A stretch of DNA of 64,000 nucleotides from Litoreibacter roseus (GTDB lineage Bacteria > Pseudomonadota > Alphaproteobacteria > Rhodobacterales > Rhodobacteraceae), in contig NZ_BLJE01000006.1 in NCBI RefSeq assembly GCF_009811795.1, positions 62,001 through 126,000 of the forward strand, in the 5' to 3' direction. This document shows, in pieces, positions 34,339 through 43,754 of the stretch. The translations under genes were made by a program, and so were the position numbers. The notes under the pieces are model-generated. The model made no database searches and had not been told where the DNA came from. It saw nothing but the letters and a program-made list of their open reading frames with translations. How positions within the stretch are numbered: position 1 is the first letter of the stretch; each line of letters opens with the position of its first letter.

Positions 34339-35892
34339 ATGACACAGACAGATCGGATTTTCGTGGGCGGCGGTGGTGAGGGCTATGGCGCCCCCCAAAC
34401 CATGCTTCTCAAATATGCCAACCGCCATGGCCTGATCGCCGGGGCGACCGGGACCGGTAAAACGGTGACACTGCAAATTCTGGCGGAAAGCCTGTCGGCG
34501 CAGGGCGTGCCGGTGTTCATGTCGGACGTGAAAGGTGATTTGAGCGGGCTGGCCGAGGCTGGGTCACCCGATTTCAAGCTGCATGATGCCTTCATGGAGC
34601 GCGCCGCCAAGATTGGCTTTGACGATTACAGCTATTCGGCATTTCCGGTGACGTTCTGGGACCTGTACGGCGAGCAGGGCCACCCGGTGCGGACCACCGT
34701 TTCCGAGATGGGGCCGCTGCTTTTTGCGCGCCTTCTGGAATTGAGTGAAGCGCAGGAAGGTATCCTCAACATCGCCTTCCGCGTAGCCGATGAGGAGGGG
34801 CTGCCGCTGCTGGATCTCAAGGATCTCCAATCGCTTCTTGTCTGGATTGGGGAGAACGCCAAAAAACTAGCGCTGCGCTACGGGTTTGTGTCGTCACAGT
34901 CCGTCGGTGCCATTCAGCGCCGCCTGCTGGTGCTGGAAAACCAAGGCGCAAGCGAGTTCTTCGGGGAACCCGCCCTTGATCTTGAAGATATGTTCCTGAC
35001 CGATGCGGACGGGCGCGGGCGGATTAATATTTTGGCGGCCAACAAACTGATGGGTGCACCTCGTCTTTATGCGACGTTCCTCTTGTGGCTTCTGAGCGAG
35101 TTGTTCGAAACCCTGCCCGAGATCGGTGATCCTGATAAGCCGAAGTTCGTCTTCTTCTTTGACGAGGCGCATCTGCTGTTTGACGGCGCGCCGAAAGCGT
35201 TGGTCGATAAGGTCGAGCAAGTGGCGCGTCTGATCCGTTCGAAGGGCGTTGGGGTTTACTTCATCACCCAGAACCCGGCCGATGTGCCGGAGGATATTCT
35301 GGGACAGTTGGGCAACCGCGTGCAGCATGCCTTACGCGCCTTCACGCGCCGGGATCAAAAAGACCTGCGGGCCGCTGCGGAAACCTATCGTGAGAACCCG
35401 CGGTTCGACGTGGAGGACGCGATCAAGGAGGTTGGCGTGGGCGAGGCTGTGACCTCTTTTCTGGAAGCGAAAGGTGCGCCGGGCGTGGTGGAACGCACGC
35501 TCATTCGCCCGCCATCTTCGCAGCTGGGCCCGTTGACCGAAATTGAACGAAAATCGGCGATGATGTCGTCCCCTGTGGCTGGCAAATACGAAGCAGAGGT
35601 TGATCGCGCATCGGCCTTTGAGATGCTGGCCAAGCGGGCGGACGATGCGGCGAAAGCGGCCGAAGAGGCTGAGCGCAAAGAACAGGACATGGAAGTGCGC
35701 GAGCGCGAGTACCAGACCGGGCGACGCTACTCTGGTAACCGGGTGGGGCGGTCGACAACAACCCGCAAACGGTCCCGGCGCGGCGACAGCGTGGGCGAGG
35801 CGTTCGCTAAATCCATGATGCGATCCATTGGAACCAAGGCCGGTACCGCAATTGTGCGCGGGGTGATGGGCAGCCTGTTCAAGGGGCGCTGA
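34339..35892 (+). CDS. HerA/DUF853-type ATPase
   Basis: A 517-residue P-loop ATPase of the HerA-FtsK class (YjgR-like). Walker A is GATGTGKTVTLQIL at about residue 35, PVFMSDVKGDLSGLAEAGSP follows, and the Walker B is FVFFFDEAHLLFDGAP. An arginine-finger region (KGVGVYFITQNPADVPEDIL) and a lysine/arginine-rich tail complete it. Function in bacteria is poorly defined. ATG 34339 has GGAGG 8 bases upstream; an earlier frame opening at 34291 lacks such a site. Confidence 0.92.
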   Translation: MTQTDRIFVGGGGEGYGAPQTMLLKYANRHGLIAGATGTGKTVTLQILAESLSAQGVPVFMSDVKGDLSGLAEAGSPDFKLHDAFMERAAKIGFDDYSYSAFPVTFWDLYGEQGHPVRTTVSEMGPLLFARLLELSEAQEGILNIAFRVADEEGLPLLDLKDLQSLLVWIGENAKKLALRYGFVSSQSVGAIQRRLLVLENQGASEFFGEPALDLEDMFLTDADGRGRINILAANKLMGAPRLYATFLLWLLSELFETLPEIGDPDKPKFVFFFDEAHLLFDGAPKALVDKVEQVARLIRSKGVGVYFITQNPADVPEDILGQLGNRVQHALRAFTRRDQKDLRAAAETYRENPRFDVEDAIKEVGVGEAVTSFLEAKGAPGVVERTLIRPPSSQLGPLTEIERKSAMMSSPVAGKYEAEVDRASAFEMLAKRADDAAKAAEEAERKEQDMEVREREYQTGRRYSGNRVGRSTTTRKRSRRGDSVGEAFAKSMMRSIGTKAGTAIVRGVMGSLFKGR

Positions 35893-35910
35893 CAGCGGGT
35901 GGGATGTGGA

Positions 35911-35945
35911 CGCCTCCGGCGGGAGTACTTGAGCCAGAAAGAAAG
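35911..35945. repeat. Rhodobacterales-type intergenic palindrome (REP-like)
   Basis: CGCCTCCGGCGGGAGTACTT followed by GAGCCAGAAAGAAAGG, between convergent genes. From memory, variants of this motif (CCTCCGGCGGG plus a short arm ending in AGAAAG) recur in intergenic DNA of many Rhodobacterales. The CGCC-TCC-GGCG core can form a hairpin and may help terminate the HerA-like transcript. I saw only this copy in the window. Confidence 0.5.
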
Positions 35946-35955
35946 GCGGCGCGCT

Positions 35956-36774
35956 CTAGTCAGGGCAGATGCGGGCCTCTGCTTTCACGGCATCCCAAAG
36001 CGCGTCCATCTCTTTTAGGTCTGAGTCCTCTGGCCGCTTGCCCATGTCTGATAGCTTCCGTTCCACCGCTTCGAACCGTGCGGTGAACTTGGCGTTGGTG
36101 GATCGCAACGCCTCTTCGGGGTCGATGTCCATATGGCGGGCGAGATTTGCCATGACGAAGAGCAGGTCACCGAATTCGTCCAGCATATCGGTCTTGGATT
36201 TGTTGTCGCGGGCCTCAACCAGTTCGCGCGTCTCCTCCTGCAGCTTGTCCAGCACCTCGTCGGTGCTGGGCCAGTCAAACCCCACTCGGGCGGCGCGTTT
36301 CTGGAGCTTCACCGCGCGGAGAAGTGCTGGCAGGTTCAGGGCAACACCGTCGAGGGTGCCCGCCTGGGCTTTCTTCGCCCGCTCGGCGGCCTTGATCTTT
36401 TCCCAATCGGCGGTTTGTTGATCCGCTGATTTGTCCCGGCTTTCGTCGCCGAATACATGGGGATGGCGGGCGACCATCTTGTCGCTGATCGCGTTGGCCA
36501 CGCTGTCAAAGGTGAAATGGCCGGATTCGGCGCCGATCTGGGTGTGATAGACAGTCTGGAGAAGCAGATCGCCCAACTCCCCCTCCAGTTCGGACCAGTC
36601 ATTGCGGGCGATTGCGTCGGCGACCTCATACGCCTCTTCGATGGTGTAGGGCGCGATGGTCTGGAAGGTCTGTTCTATGTCCCAAGGGCATCCCGATTGA
36701 GGGTCGCGCAGGCGCCGCATGATTTCCAGTAGGCGGGGCATTGGTTGGCTGGCGTCGTGAATGAGATCGGGCAT
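35956..36774 (-). CDS. mazG: Nucleoside triphosphate pyrophosphohydrolase MazG
   Basis: A 272-residue house-cleaning enzyme that hydrolyses (d)NTPs. Two MazG domains are visible: the first has CPWDIEQTFQTIAPYTIEEA and ELEGELGDLLLQTVYH, the second EETRELVEARDNKSKTDMLD with EFGDLLFVMANLARH. ATG 36774 (MPDLIHDASQPMPRLLEIM) is preferred to a frame opening at 36846 that would run into the divergent amidohydrolase gene. The two divergent starts are 58 bases apart. Confidence 0.95.
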   Translation of the reverse strand: MPDLIHDASQPMPRLLEIMRRLRDPQSGCPWDIEQTFQTIAPYTIEEAYEVADAIARNDWSELEGELGDLLLQTVYHTQIGAESGHFTFDSVANAISDKMVARHPHVFGDESRDKSADQQTADWEKIKAAERAKKAQAGTLDGVALNLPALLRAVKLQKRAARVGFDWPSTDEVLDKLQEETRELVEARDNKSKTDMLDEFGDLLFVMANLARHMDIDPEEALRSTNAKFTARFEAVERKLSDMGKRPEDSDLKEMDALWDAVKAEARICPD

Positions 36775-36832
36775 TGAATGGCTCTGCGGTTGCTGCGAGT
36801 CTGCTCGCAGATAAGCACGAAGGATCGACCAC

Positions 36833-37996
36833 ATGCCAGTCATCAACCGGATTGCGGGCTTCGCCGCGGAAATGCAGGGCTGGCGCCATTGGCTCCACCG
36901 TAATCCCGAGCTGAAATTCGACTGTCACAAGACATCGGCGTTTGTGGTGGAGCGACTGCGGGAGTTCGGGATCACCGAAATACATGACGGCATCGCCGAA
37001 ACCGGTGTAATCGCGATCATCGAGGGGTGCGGGGATGGGCCGACCATTGGCCTGCGAGCAGATATGGACGCGCTCCCCATCGACGAGGCGACGGGGTTAG
37101 ACCATGCGTCTGAGACGCCCGGCGCGATGCATGCCTGCGGCCATGACGGGCACACGACAATGCTGTTGGGCGCGGCCAAGTATCTGGCGGAGACGCGCAA
37201 TTTCGCGGGCCGGGTCGCGTTGATCTTTCAACCCGCTGAGGAAAACGGCGGCGGCGCTGGCGTCATGGTGGATGCTGGTGTTTTGGACCGGTTTAACATC
37301 GCCGAGGTCTATGCACTGCACAACATTCCCGGTCATCCGGAAGGGGCCTTCCACACAACGCCCGGGCCGATCATGGCGGCGGTCGATACGTTTCATATTC
37401 ATATATCCGGCAAGGGCGGACATGCCGCCATGCCCCATGACACCCGGGACCCGGTTATGGCAGCGGTTGGCATCTGCACGGCGATCCAGACCATCGTGTC
37501 CCGCAATCACCACGCGTTGAACGACCTGGTCGTCTCTGTCACGCAGATCCACACGGGGAGCGCGGACAATGTCGTGCCGGATACCGCCTATATCTGCGGG
37601 ACTGTGCGGACTTTTGACAAGGATGTGCAGGCAATGGTCAAGGACCGGCTGGCAGCCATTGTGGCGGGGCATGCGGCATCCTTTGGCGTCACCGCCGCAC
37701 TTGATTACGAAGAGGGCTACCCGGCGACCGTCAATCACGACGCGCAGACCCGGTTCGCGGCAGAGGTGGCGCGGGATGTCGTGGGCCGCGAAAATGTGGA
37801 CGCTGCGGCCGCCCGCCAGATGGGGGCGGAAGATTTTGCCTATATGCTGGAGGCGCGGCCCGGTGCGTATCTGTTCCTGGGGCAGGGCCCGGGCGCGGGA
37901 CTGCATCACCCGGCCTACGACTTCAATGACGAGATCTCTGCCGTTGGGGCGTCGTTCTTTGCGCGTTTGGTCGAGCGGGCGCAGCCCCTGACTTAG
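36833..37996 (+). CDS. M20-family amidohydrolase (hippurate-hydrolase type)
   Basis: A 387-residue metal-dependent amidohydrolase of the M20D group. Motifs are GWRHWLHRNPELKFD, GLRADMDALPIDE, HACGHDGHTTMLLGAAKYLA and FQPAEENGGGAGVMVDAG (metal ligands D, H, E). GADNVVPDTA-type wording (GSADNVVPDTAYICGTVRTF) and MGAEDFAYMLEARPG come later. It would cleave an N-acyl amino acid or similar amide. The stop overlaps the convergent flavin reductase by 4 bases. Confidence 0.93.
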   Translation: MPVINRIAGFAAEMQGWRHWLHRNPELKFDCHKTSAFVVERLREFGITEIHDGIAETGVIAIIEGCGDGPTIGLRADMDALPIDEATGLDHASETPGAMHACGHDGHTTMLLGAAKYLAETRNFAGRVALIFQPAEENGGGAGVMVDAGVLDRFNIAEVYALHNIPGHPEGAFHTTPGPIMAAVDTFHIHISGKGGHAAMPHDTRDPVMAAVGICTAIQTIVSRNHHALNDLVVSVTQIHTGSADNVVPDTAYICGTVRTFDKDVQAMVKDRLAAIVAGHAASFGVTAALDYEEGYPATVNHDAQTRFAAEVARDVVGRENVDAAAARQMGAEDFAYMLEARPGAYLFLGQGPGAGLHHPAYDFNDEISAVGASFFARLVERAQPLT

Positions 37997-38484
37997 TCCT
38001 CCGCCACGCGCCGGTAACTGCGGTTTCCGTAAAGCAATGGTGTGCCTGTCTTGGTGTCCACCTGTGCGACGCGGCCGATGATCACGTAGTGGGTCCCGAT
38101 CTGTTCATGGGATTTCACTTCGCAGTCAAACGACACCAGCGCATCTACCATGCGCGGTGCGCCGGAGGGGCCCTTGTGAAAGACGGTGGCGTCGAACTTG
38201 TCGCCATTGGGGGCAGGATGGCGGCTGGCGAAGATGTTGGCGATGTCCTGCTGGTGCTCGTCCAACACGTTGATGCTGAAGCACCCGTTTTCCAGCAGTG
38301 GCTTTGCAGCGGACGAGTCGTGATGCAGGCACACCAGAACTGTCGGGGCCTCGCCATCCGCCGAGACGCTTGTCATGGCCGAGACGGTTGCGCCCGCCCG
38401 GCCTGCTGAGCCGTCCGTTGTGACGATGGAAACGGACGATACAAGCATGCTCATCGCGTCAAGGAATTGCGTTCTGATGGCCAT
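37993..38484 (-). CDS. Flavin reductase family protein (HpaC/RutF-like)
   Basis: A 163-residue FMN-binding split-barrel protein: MLVSSVSIVTTDGSAGRAGA, TVSAMTSVSADGEAPTVLVC, LLENGCFSINVLDEHQQDIA and GTHYVIIGRVAQVDTKTGTP match the flavin reductase-like domain. It probably supplies reduced flavin to a two-component monooxygenase, though none is encoded nearby. It is divergent from the aminotransferase, 112 bases away. Confidence 0.9.
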   Translation of the reverse strand: MAIRTQFLDAMSMLVSSVSIVTTDGSAGRAGATVSAMTSVSADGEAPTVLVCLHHDSSAAKPLLENGCFSINVLDEHQQDIANIFASRHPAPNGDKFDATVFHKGPSGAPRMVDALVSFDCEVKSHEQIGTHYVIIGRVAQVDTKTGTPLLYGNRSYRRVAED

Positions 38485-38596
38485 GATCCGCCTGTTCCGC
38501 TGTTGTGCACCGGGAGAAGGTGAGGCGCCTTCATGCCCCGGCGGGCCGTCCTGCGCAAGCCTTGCAAATTGAAGCGCTGCCCCTCAGGGTGTCGCC

Positions 38597-39982
38597 ATGA
38601 AGGACACCCCCAAGGACCTCGACCCACAGCAGTTGGATCGCCGACACCTGTTGCACCCCTGGACCCATTTTGACAGTTTTGCCGCCGACGGGGCGCTTAT
38701 GCTGGACCGTGGCGAAGGTTGCTACGTCTGGGACACGGCAGATCGGCGATACCTGGATGCCGTGGGCGGGCTGTGGTGCACGAATATCGGACTGGGCCGC
38801 AAGGAGATGGCCGATGCGATTGCAGATCAGGCTCTGCGGCTTGCCTTCTCCAACACGTTCGTTGACATGGGCAACACGCCCTCGGCAAAACTTGCGGCGA
38901 AGTTGGCCGATCTTGCGCCGGGGGATCTGAACCGGGTGCATTTCACGACCGGTGGCTCGACCGCGATCGACAGTGCTTACCGGATGGTTGCGTTCTATCA
39001 CCGGGTGATGGGGCGGCCCGAGAAGACCCATGTGATCGCACGCGACCAATCCTACCACGGCGCGACATATGCCAGCATCTCGATAGGCAAGCGTCCAGGC
39101 GACAAGGTGCCGGAGTTCGCTTACGCGCAGGACGGGATCCATCACGTTTCAGCCCCGGACACCTACCGGATGCCCGATGGCTTTGATGAAGCGGTACTGT
39201 CAGACCGGCTTGTGGCGGAGTTCGAGGCCAAGATCAAAGAGATCGGGACGGACAGGGTGGGCGCGTTTTTTGCCGAACCCATTCAAGCCTCCGGCGGGGT
39301 GGTGATGCCGCCCGACGGGTATCTCAAACGGATGGCTGACGTATGCCGGAAACACGACATTCTGTTCATCGCCGACGAGGTCGTGACCGGGTTCGGGCGG
39401 ATTGGACATTGGTTCGCGTCAGAGGATGTATTTGACGTCACGCCGGATATCATCTGCTGCGCCAAGGGTCTTAGCTCGGGGTATCAGCCTATTGGTGCGG
39501 TGATCTTTTCCGACCGGATCTACAACGCCATGCAAGGGGATCGCTGGTACGCCTCGGGGTATACCTATGCCGGGCATCCTGTGGCGTGCGCGGCGGCATT
39601 GAAGAATATCGAAATCATCGAAGATGAGGACTTGCTGCACCGGGCCAAGCGGGTTGGCGGGTATCTGGAGGCGCGGCTTGGGGCGCTGTCCGACCTTCCG
39701 ATGGTGGGTGACGTGCGGGGTCGGCGTTTGATGATGTGTGTGGAAAGCGTCGCGGACAAGGAAACCAAAACGCCTTTGCCGGACCATCTCGGCGTCGGCA
39801 AGCTGATCTCGAACGCGGCAGAGGCGCATGGATTGCTGGTGCGGCCCATCGGGGCGCTCAACGTGATATCACCCGCGCTTGTCATAACGGAGGCTGAAAT
39901 TGATTTCATGGCTGAGACTCTGGAGGTGGCGATCCAGGAGGTGGCAGATGACCTGGTTCGGAATGGAGAAAGGATTGCGTGA
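38597..39982 (+). CDS. Class-III (omega) aminotransferase
   Basis: A 461-residue PLP enzyme. [36 protein letters not shown], the cofactor aspartate in [15 protein letters not shown] and the Schiff-base lysine in [18 protein letters not shown] identify the omega-amine:pyruvate group. It is followed without a gap by two ureohydrolases. Such an enzyme would deaminate putrescine or 4-aminobutyrate-type amines released by them, which suggests a polyamine or guanidino-compound catabolic operon. Confidence 0.93.
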   Translation: MKDTPKDLDPQQLDRRHLLHPWTHFDSFAADGALMLDRGEGCYVWDTADRRYLDAVGGLWCTNIGLGRKEMADAIADQALRLAFSNTFVDMGNTPSAKLAAKLADLAPGDLNRVHFTTGGSTAIDSAYRMVAFYHRVMGRPEKTHVIARDQSYHGATYASISIGKRPGDKVPEFAYAQDGIHHVSAPDTYRMPDGFDEAVLSDRLVAEFEAKIKEIGTDRVGAFFAEPIQASGGVVMPPDGYLKRMADVCRKHDILFIADEVVTGFGRIGHWFASEDVFDVTPDIICCAKGLSSGYQPIGAVIFSDRIYNAMQGDRWYASGYTYAGHPVACAAALKNIEIIEDEDLLHRAKRVGGYLEARLGALSDLPMVGDVRGRRLMMCVESVADKETKTPLPDHLGVGKLISNAAEAHGLLVRPIGALNVISPALVITEAEIDFMAETLEVAIQEVADDLVRNGERIA

Positions 39983-40951
39983 ATGGCGCTGAAAGACGCC
40001 GCGAATGATGTCGATAACGCACTGATACGGGATGGATATCGAGGGCTCTCCTACGAGAATGCCTTTGGTGGTGCGCTGAGTTTCATGCGCCGAACCTATA
40101 CCAAGGATCTGACAGGCGTTGATCTGGCCGTCACAGGCGTTCCGTTTGATCAGGCGGTGACAAACCGCCCCGGCACCCGCCTTGGCCCCCGCGCCATTCG
40201 AGAGGCGTCGACATTGCAACCTTGCGATCCGCCATATGGGTGGGACATCAACCCGCTGACAGAGTTCAACATCGCCGACTACGGCGATCTGGCGTTCGAT
40301 TATGCCAATGTCCCGGCGTTTCCAAAGGCCCTCACGGATCATATCTCGGGTATTCTGGACAAAGGGGCGGGGTCGCTTGTGCTGGGCGGCGATCATTACA
40401 TCACCTTTCCGATCCTCAGGGCTTATGCGGCGAAGTTCGGCCCTGTGAGTCTTCTTCAGTTCGATGCCCATTCCGACACGTGGCCTGATGACGACATGGA
40501 TCGCATAGACCACGGGACGATGTTCTATAAGGCCGTGAAGGAAGGCCTGATTGTCCCGGAACGCTCGGTTCAGGTGGGCATACGCACAACAAATGAGGTG
40601 GATCTGGGCGTGAATGTCATCGACGCCCGTGAAGTGCATGAAGCCGGGCCTGCGACTGTGGTCGAGAAGATCAGGGATATTCTGGGCGATGCGCCCACAT
40701 ATCTGACGTTTGATATTGATTGCCTCGATCCGGCATTTGCGCCGGGGACGGGAACGCCCGTTTGGGGCGGTCTGTCCAGTGGGCAGGCGGCGATCATCCT
40801 GCGCGATCTGGCGGGGATCAATGTGGTGGGCTGTGATGTCGTCGAGGTTTCGCCGCCCTATGATGCGGGCAATTGCACTGCGGTTGCGGCCGCCCACGTG
40901 GCGACGGAACTCATGTGCCTCTATTGCTACAACAAGCGGGCGCGGGCGTGA
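39983..40951 (+). CDS. Ureohydrolase, agmatinase family (first copy)
   Basis: A 322-residue binuclear manganese enzyme releasing urea from a guanidino compound. Metal motifs are GGDHYITFPILRAY, QFDAHSDTWPDDD and FDIDCLDPAFAPGTGTPVWG; all expected D and H ligands are present. AVTNRPGTRLGPRAIREAS is also typical. It starts directly after the aminotransferase stop (TGA-ATG) and overlaps the second copy as TGATG. SDTW after DAH favours agmatinase, but substrate is not certain. Confidence 0.93.
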   Translation: MALKDAANDVDNALIRDGYRGLSYENAFGGALSFMRRTYTKDLTGVDLAVTGVPFDQAVTNRPGTRLGPRAIREASTLQPCDPPYGWDINPLTEFNIADYGDLAFDYANVPAFPKALTDHISGILDKGAGSLVLGGDHYITFPILRAYAAKFGPVSLLQFDAHSDTWPDDDMDRIDHGTMFYKAVKEGLIVPERSVQVGIRTTNEVDLGVNVIDAREVHEAGPATVVEKIRDILGDAPTYLTFDIDCLDPAFAPGTGTPVWGGLSSGQAAIILRDLAGINVVGCDVVEVSPPYDAGNCTAVAAAHVATELMCLYCYNKRARA

Positions 40952-41892
40952 TGCCCCATCAGCCTGTGTCCGGCAATGATCTGGCGCGTTTTGCAGGCGG
41001 CGGCACCTTCATGCGCTTGCCGCGGGTCGAGACGGCTGAGGGGCTGGATGTCGCGTTTCTGGGTGTGCCGATGGATCATGGCTCTAGCTGGCGGTCCGGC
41101 ACACGCTTCGGGCCGCAACAGATCAGAAACGAAAGTGCGATGATCCGGCCTTACGGCGTTCAAACCGGCGCCGCGCCTTTTGATGTCCTGAACTGCGCCG
41201 ATCTGGGTGATGTCGCGATCAATACCTTCAACCTGCGCGACAGCCTGAAAATGATTGAGGCTCGGTTTGACGAGGTGCTGGCCCATGATGTCACTCCAAT
41301 CACCATGGGCGGGGATCATTCCATCACATTGCCGATCCTGCGGGCGATGGCCAAAAAGCATGGCCCCCTTGGTTTGGTTCATGTGGACGCCCATGCGGAT
41401 GTGAATGATGAGATGTTTGGCGAGCGGGAAACCCACGGCACCGTCTTTCGCCGTGCCTACGAGGAGGGATTGTTGCGTCCCAAGGATGTCTGGCAGATCG
41501 GTTTGCGGGGCACAGGTTACACCGCTGAGGATTTCGATGAGCCGCGCGATTGGGGGTTCAATCTGGTCTTGGCGCAAGACCTCTGGCACCGCTCGACGGC
41601 ACCCTTGGCCAAGCAAATCCGCGCGGCCATGGGGCCGGGGCCGGTTTATCTTTCATACGATATCGACAGTCTTGACCCTTCTATAGCGCCGGGGACCGGC
41701 ACGCCCGAGATCGGCGGCCTCACGACACCACAAGCGATGGAGCTTGTCCGGGGACTGCGTGGGATCCCCCTCGTTGGCGCAGATATGGTCGAAGTGTCAC
41801 CACCCTATGATCCGCATGGCAATACGGCGTTGACGGCAGCGAACCTGATCTACGAGATCCTCTCCGTCTTGCCGGGTGTGCCCTACAGGTAA
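40951..41892 (+). CDS. Ureohydrolase, agmatinase/guanidinobutyrase family (second copy)
   Basis: A 313-residue paralogue of the preceding gene. The motifs MGGDHSITLPILRAMAKKHG, HVDAHADVNDEMFGE and YDIDSLDPSIAPGTGTPEIG are intact. It differs around the substrate loop (HADVNDEMFGE against HSDTWPDDD), suggesting a different guanidino substrate or a heteromeric partner. The start is the ATG at 40951, overlapping the first copy's stop; the frame opens earlier but inside that gene. Confidence 0.92.
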   Translation: MPHQPVSGNDLARFAGGGTFMRLPRVETAEGLDVAFLGVPMDHGSSWRSGTRFGPQQIRNESAMIRPYGVQTGAAPFDVLNCADLGDVAINTFNLRDSLKMIEARFDEVLAHDVTPITMGGDHSITLPILRAMAKKHGPLGLVHVDAHADVNDEMFGERETHGTVFRRAYEEGLLRPKDVWQIGLRGTGYTAEDFDEPRDWGFNLVLAQDLWHRSTAPLAKQIRAAMGPGPVYLSYDIDSLDPSIAPGTGTPEIGGLTTPQAMELVRGLRGIPLVGADMVEVSPPYDPHGNTALTAANLIYEILSVLPGVPYR

Positions 41893-42015
41893 GCTGCGGC
41901 ATCACATCATGTCATAGCACACATATTTTTCTGGATCGGTGAGGGATCGCCCATTAGAAAGCCGCCCATCGGGCAAAAGCGCTTTTTACAGGGACCCGCA
42001 GGAGATATCTGAACC

Positions 42016-42882
42016 GTGAGACAGGCCGTCCGGGAAATCAGTTACGCGCATTCTGCCCAATCCAAATCGGGCCGCGCGCTTATCCGAGTGATGGAAAACG
42101 CGACAGGCCGTATCCGTCTGATCCGTCGGGCGCGGGGCTATGAAGACGAGGTGTCACGCGGGGCTAATTTCTGGCGCGTCATGACGGAAAGATATGGTCT
42201 GACACTCGACGTTGTCGGCGGGTCCTTGGCCAACATTCCGCAAACGGGGCCGCTTATCACGATTGCCAATCATCCCTACGGTATCCTCGATGGGTTGATG
42301 ATGGGCCATATCCTGAGCCAGACCCGGGGCGATTTCAGAATTCTTGCCCATAGGGTTTTTCGCAAAGCGCAGGAGATCGAGAAGGTCATTCTGCCGATCA
42401 GCTTTGACGAGACGAAAGAGGCGGTGGCCCAAAACCTTGATACCCGGAAAACTGCGCTGTCCTACATGGCGGAGGGTGGCGCGATCGGAATCTTTCCCGG
42501 CGGAACCGTATCCACCTCGGCCACACCATTTGCGCAGCCCATGGATCCCGGATGGCGGACGTTTACATCGAAGCTGGTGTCCCGGTCGTCGGCACAGGTG
42601 GTGCCCATCTACTTTGACGGCAGCAATTCCCGCCTGTTCCAGCTTGCCAGCCACGCGCATCAAACGTTGCGCATGGCGCTTTTGATAAATGAGTTTCGCC
42701 GCAGAACCGACGAGCCGGTGCGCGTTGTTATCGGAGAACCGCTTGCCCGTGAAAAGCTGGAGCCTTTTGCCCGCGATCCCAAGGGGATGATGGACTTCCT
42801 GCGTAAGGCCACCTATGACCTCTCTCCACAGCCAGTGAAGTCGCTGGCCTACGGATATGAGTTCGAGGAAAAGCACCGATAG
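42016..42882 (+). CDS. PlsC-like lysophospholipid acyltransferase
   Basis: A 288-residue acyltransferase. The HX4D motif is [16 protein letters not shown] at about residue 78, and [18 protein letters not shown] is the FPEGT-like motif with Gly in place of Glu. The start is GTG 42016 with AGGAGA about 11 bases upstream. Alphaproteobacterial relatives include the ornithine-lipid acyltransferase OlsA and 1-acylglycerol-3-phosphate acyltransferases; I cannot choose. It is 4 bases from murI. Confidence 0.85.
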   Translation: MRQAVREISYAHSAQSKSGRALIRVMENATGRIRLIRRARGYEDEVSRGANFWRVMTERYGLTLDVVGGSLANIPQTGPLITIANHPYGILDGLMMGHILSQTRGDFRILAHRVFRKAQEIEKVILPISFDETKEAVAQNLDTRKTALSYMAEGGAIGIFPGGTVSTSATPFAQPMDPGWRTFTSKLVSRSSAQVVPIYFDGSNSRLFQLASHAHQTLRMALLINEFRRRTDEPVRVVIGEPLAREKLEPFARDPKGMMDFLRKATYDLSPQPVKSLAYGYEFEEKHR

Positions 42883-42886
42883 GGTC

Positions 42887-43699
42887 ATGGCAGTTGGCAT
42901 TTTTGACAGTGGATTGGGCGGGTTAACCGTCTTCAACCGGGTCGCGCAGCGGCTGCCGGACTTGCCGTTGTGCTACTTCGGTGACAATGCCCATGCGCCG
43001 TACGGCGTGCGGGATGCGGACGACATTTACGATCTGACCTGTAAGAGCGTGGAACGTCTGTGGGATGTGGGCTGCGATCTAGTCGTTTTGGCCTGCAACA
43101 CCGCTTCGGCGGTGGCATTGCGCCGGATGCAGGAAAGCTGGGTGCCGCAGGACAAGCGTGTGTTGGGGGTCTTCGTGCCATTGATCGAAGCCATGACGGA
43201 ACGGCAATGGGGCGATAACAGTCCGCCACGGGAAGTGGCGCTGAAGAACGTGGCGCTTTTTGCAACGCCGGCGACCGTATCGTCGCGTGCATTTCAGCGG
43301 GAACTGGCGTTTCGGGCCATCGGCGTCGATGTGGAGGCGCAGCCGTGCGCCGGTGTCGTGGACGCAATTGAGGCCGGCGACGAGGTGCTGGCCGAGGCCT
43401 TGGTTCGGTCCCATGTGGACGCGTTGAAACGGCGAATGCCGCATCCGCAGGCGGCTGTCTTGGGCAGCACGCATTATCCACTGATGGAAAAGACCTTTCA
43501 GGCGGCCTTGGGCCCTGATGTGAAAGTCTACAGCCAAGGCACGCTTGTGGCTGACAGTCTGGCCGATTACCTCGACCGGCATCCCAACATGCGGGGACCG
43601 GGTGAAGATACGGTTTTTCTGACCACGGGCGACGCGGCGCGTGTCTCCGACAGGGCCACCCAGTTTTTGCGACGAAAGATCGAGTTCCAGGCCGCGTGA
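42887..43699 (+). CDS. murI: Glutamate racemase MurI (second catalytic Cys replaced by Ser)
   Basis: A 270-residue enzyme making D-glutamate for peptidoglycan. [30 protein letters not shown] and [14 protein letters not shown] (Cys70) are canonical. The usual GCTHYPL motif reads [10 protein letters not shown], so the second catalytic cysteine is Ser194 (codon AGC). The start at ATG 42887 follows the acyltransferase stop by 4 bases. Family identity is secure; the effect of the substitution on activity is unclear. Confidence 0.93.
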   Translation: MAVGIFDSGLGGLTVFNRVAQRLPDLPLCYFGDNAHAPYGVRDADDIYDLTCKSVERLWDVGCDLVVLACNTASAVALRRMQESWVPQDKRVLGVFVPLIEAMTERQWGDNSPPREVALKNVALFATPATVSSRAFQRELAFRAIGVDVEAQPCAGVVDAIEAGDEVLAEALVRSHVDALKRRMPHPQAAVLGSTHYPLMEKTFQAALGPDVKVYSQGTLVADSLADYLDRHPNMRGPGEDTVFLTTGDAARVSDRATQFLRRKIEFQAA

Positions 43700-43754
43700 T
43701 TGCGGTGGCTCATTCAGTCTTCTAAACGTCTCAAAACTTCGCGGAGCTTTTTCC

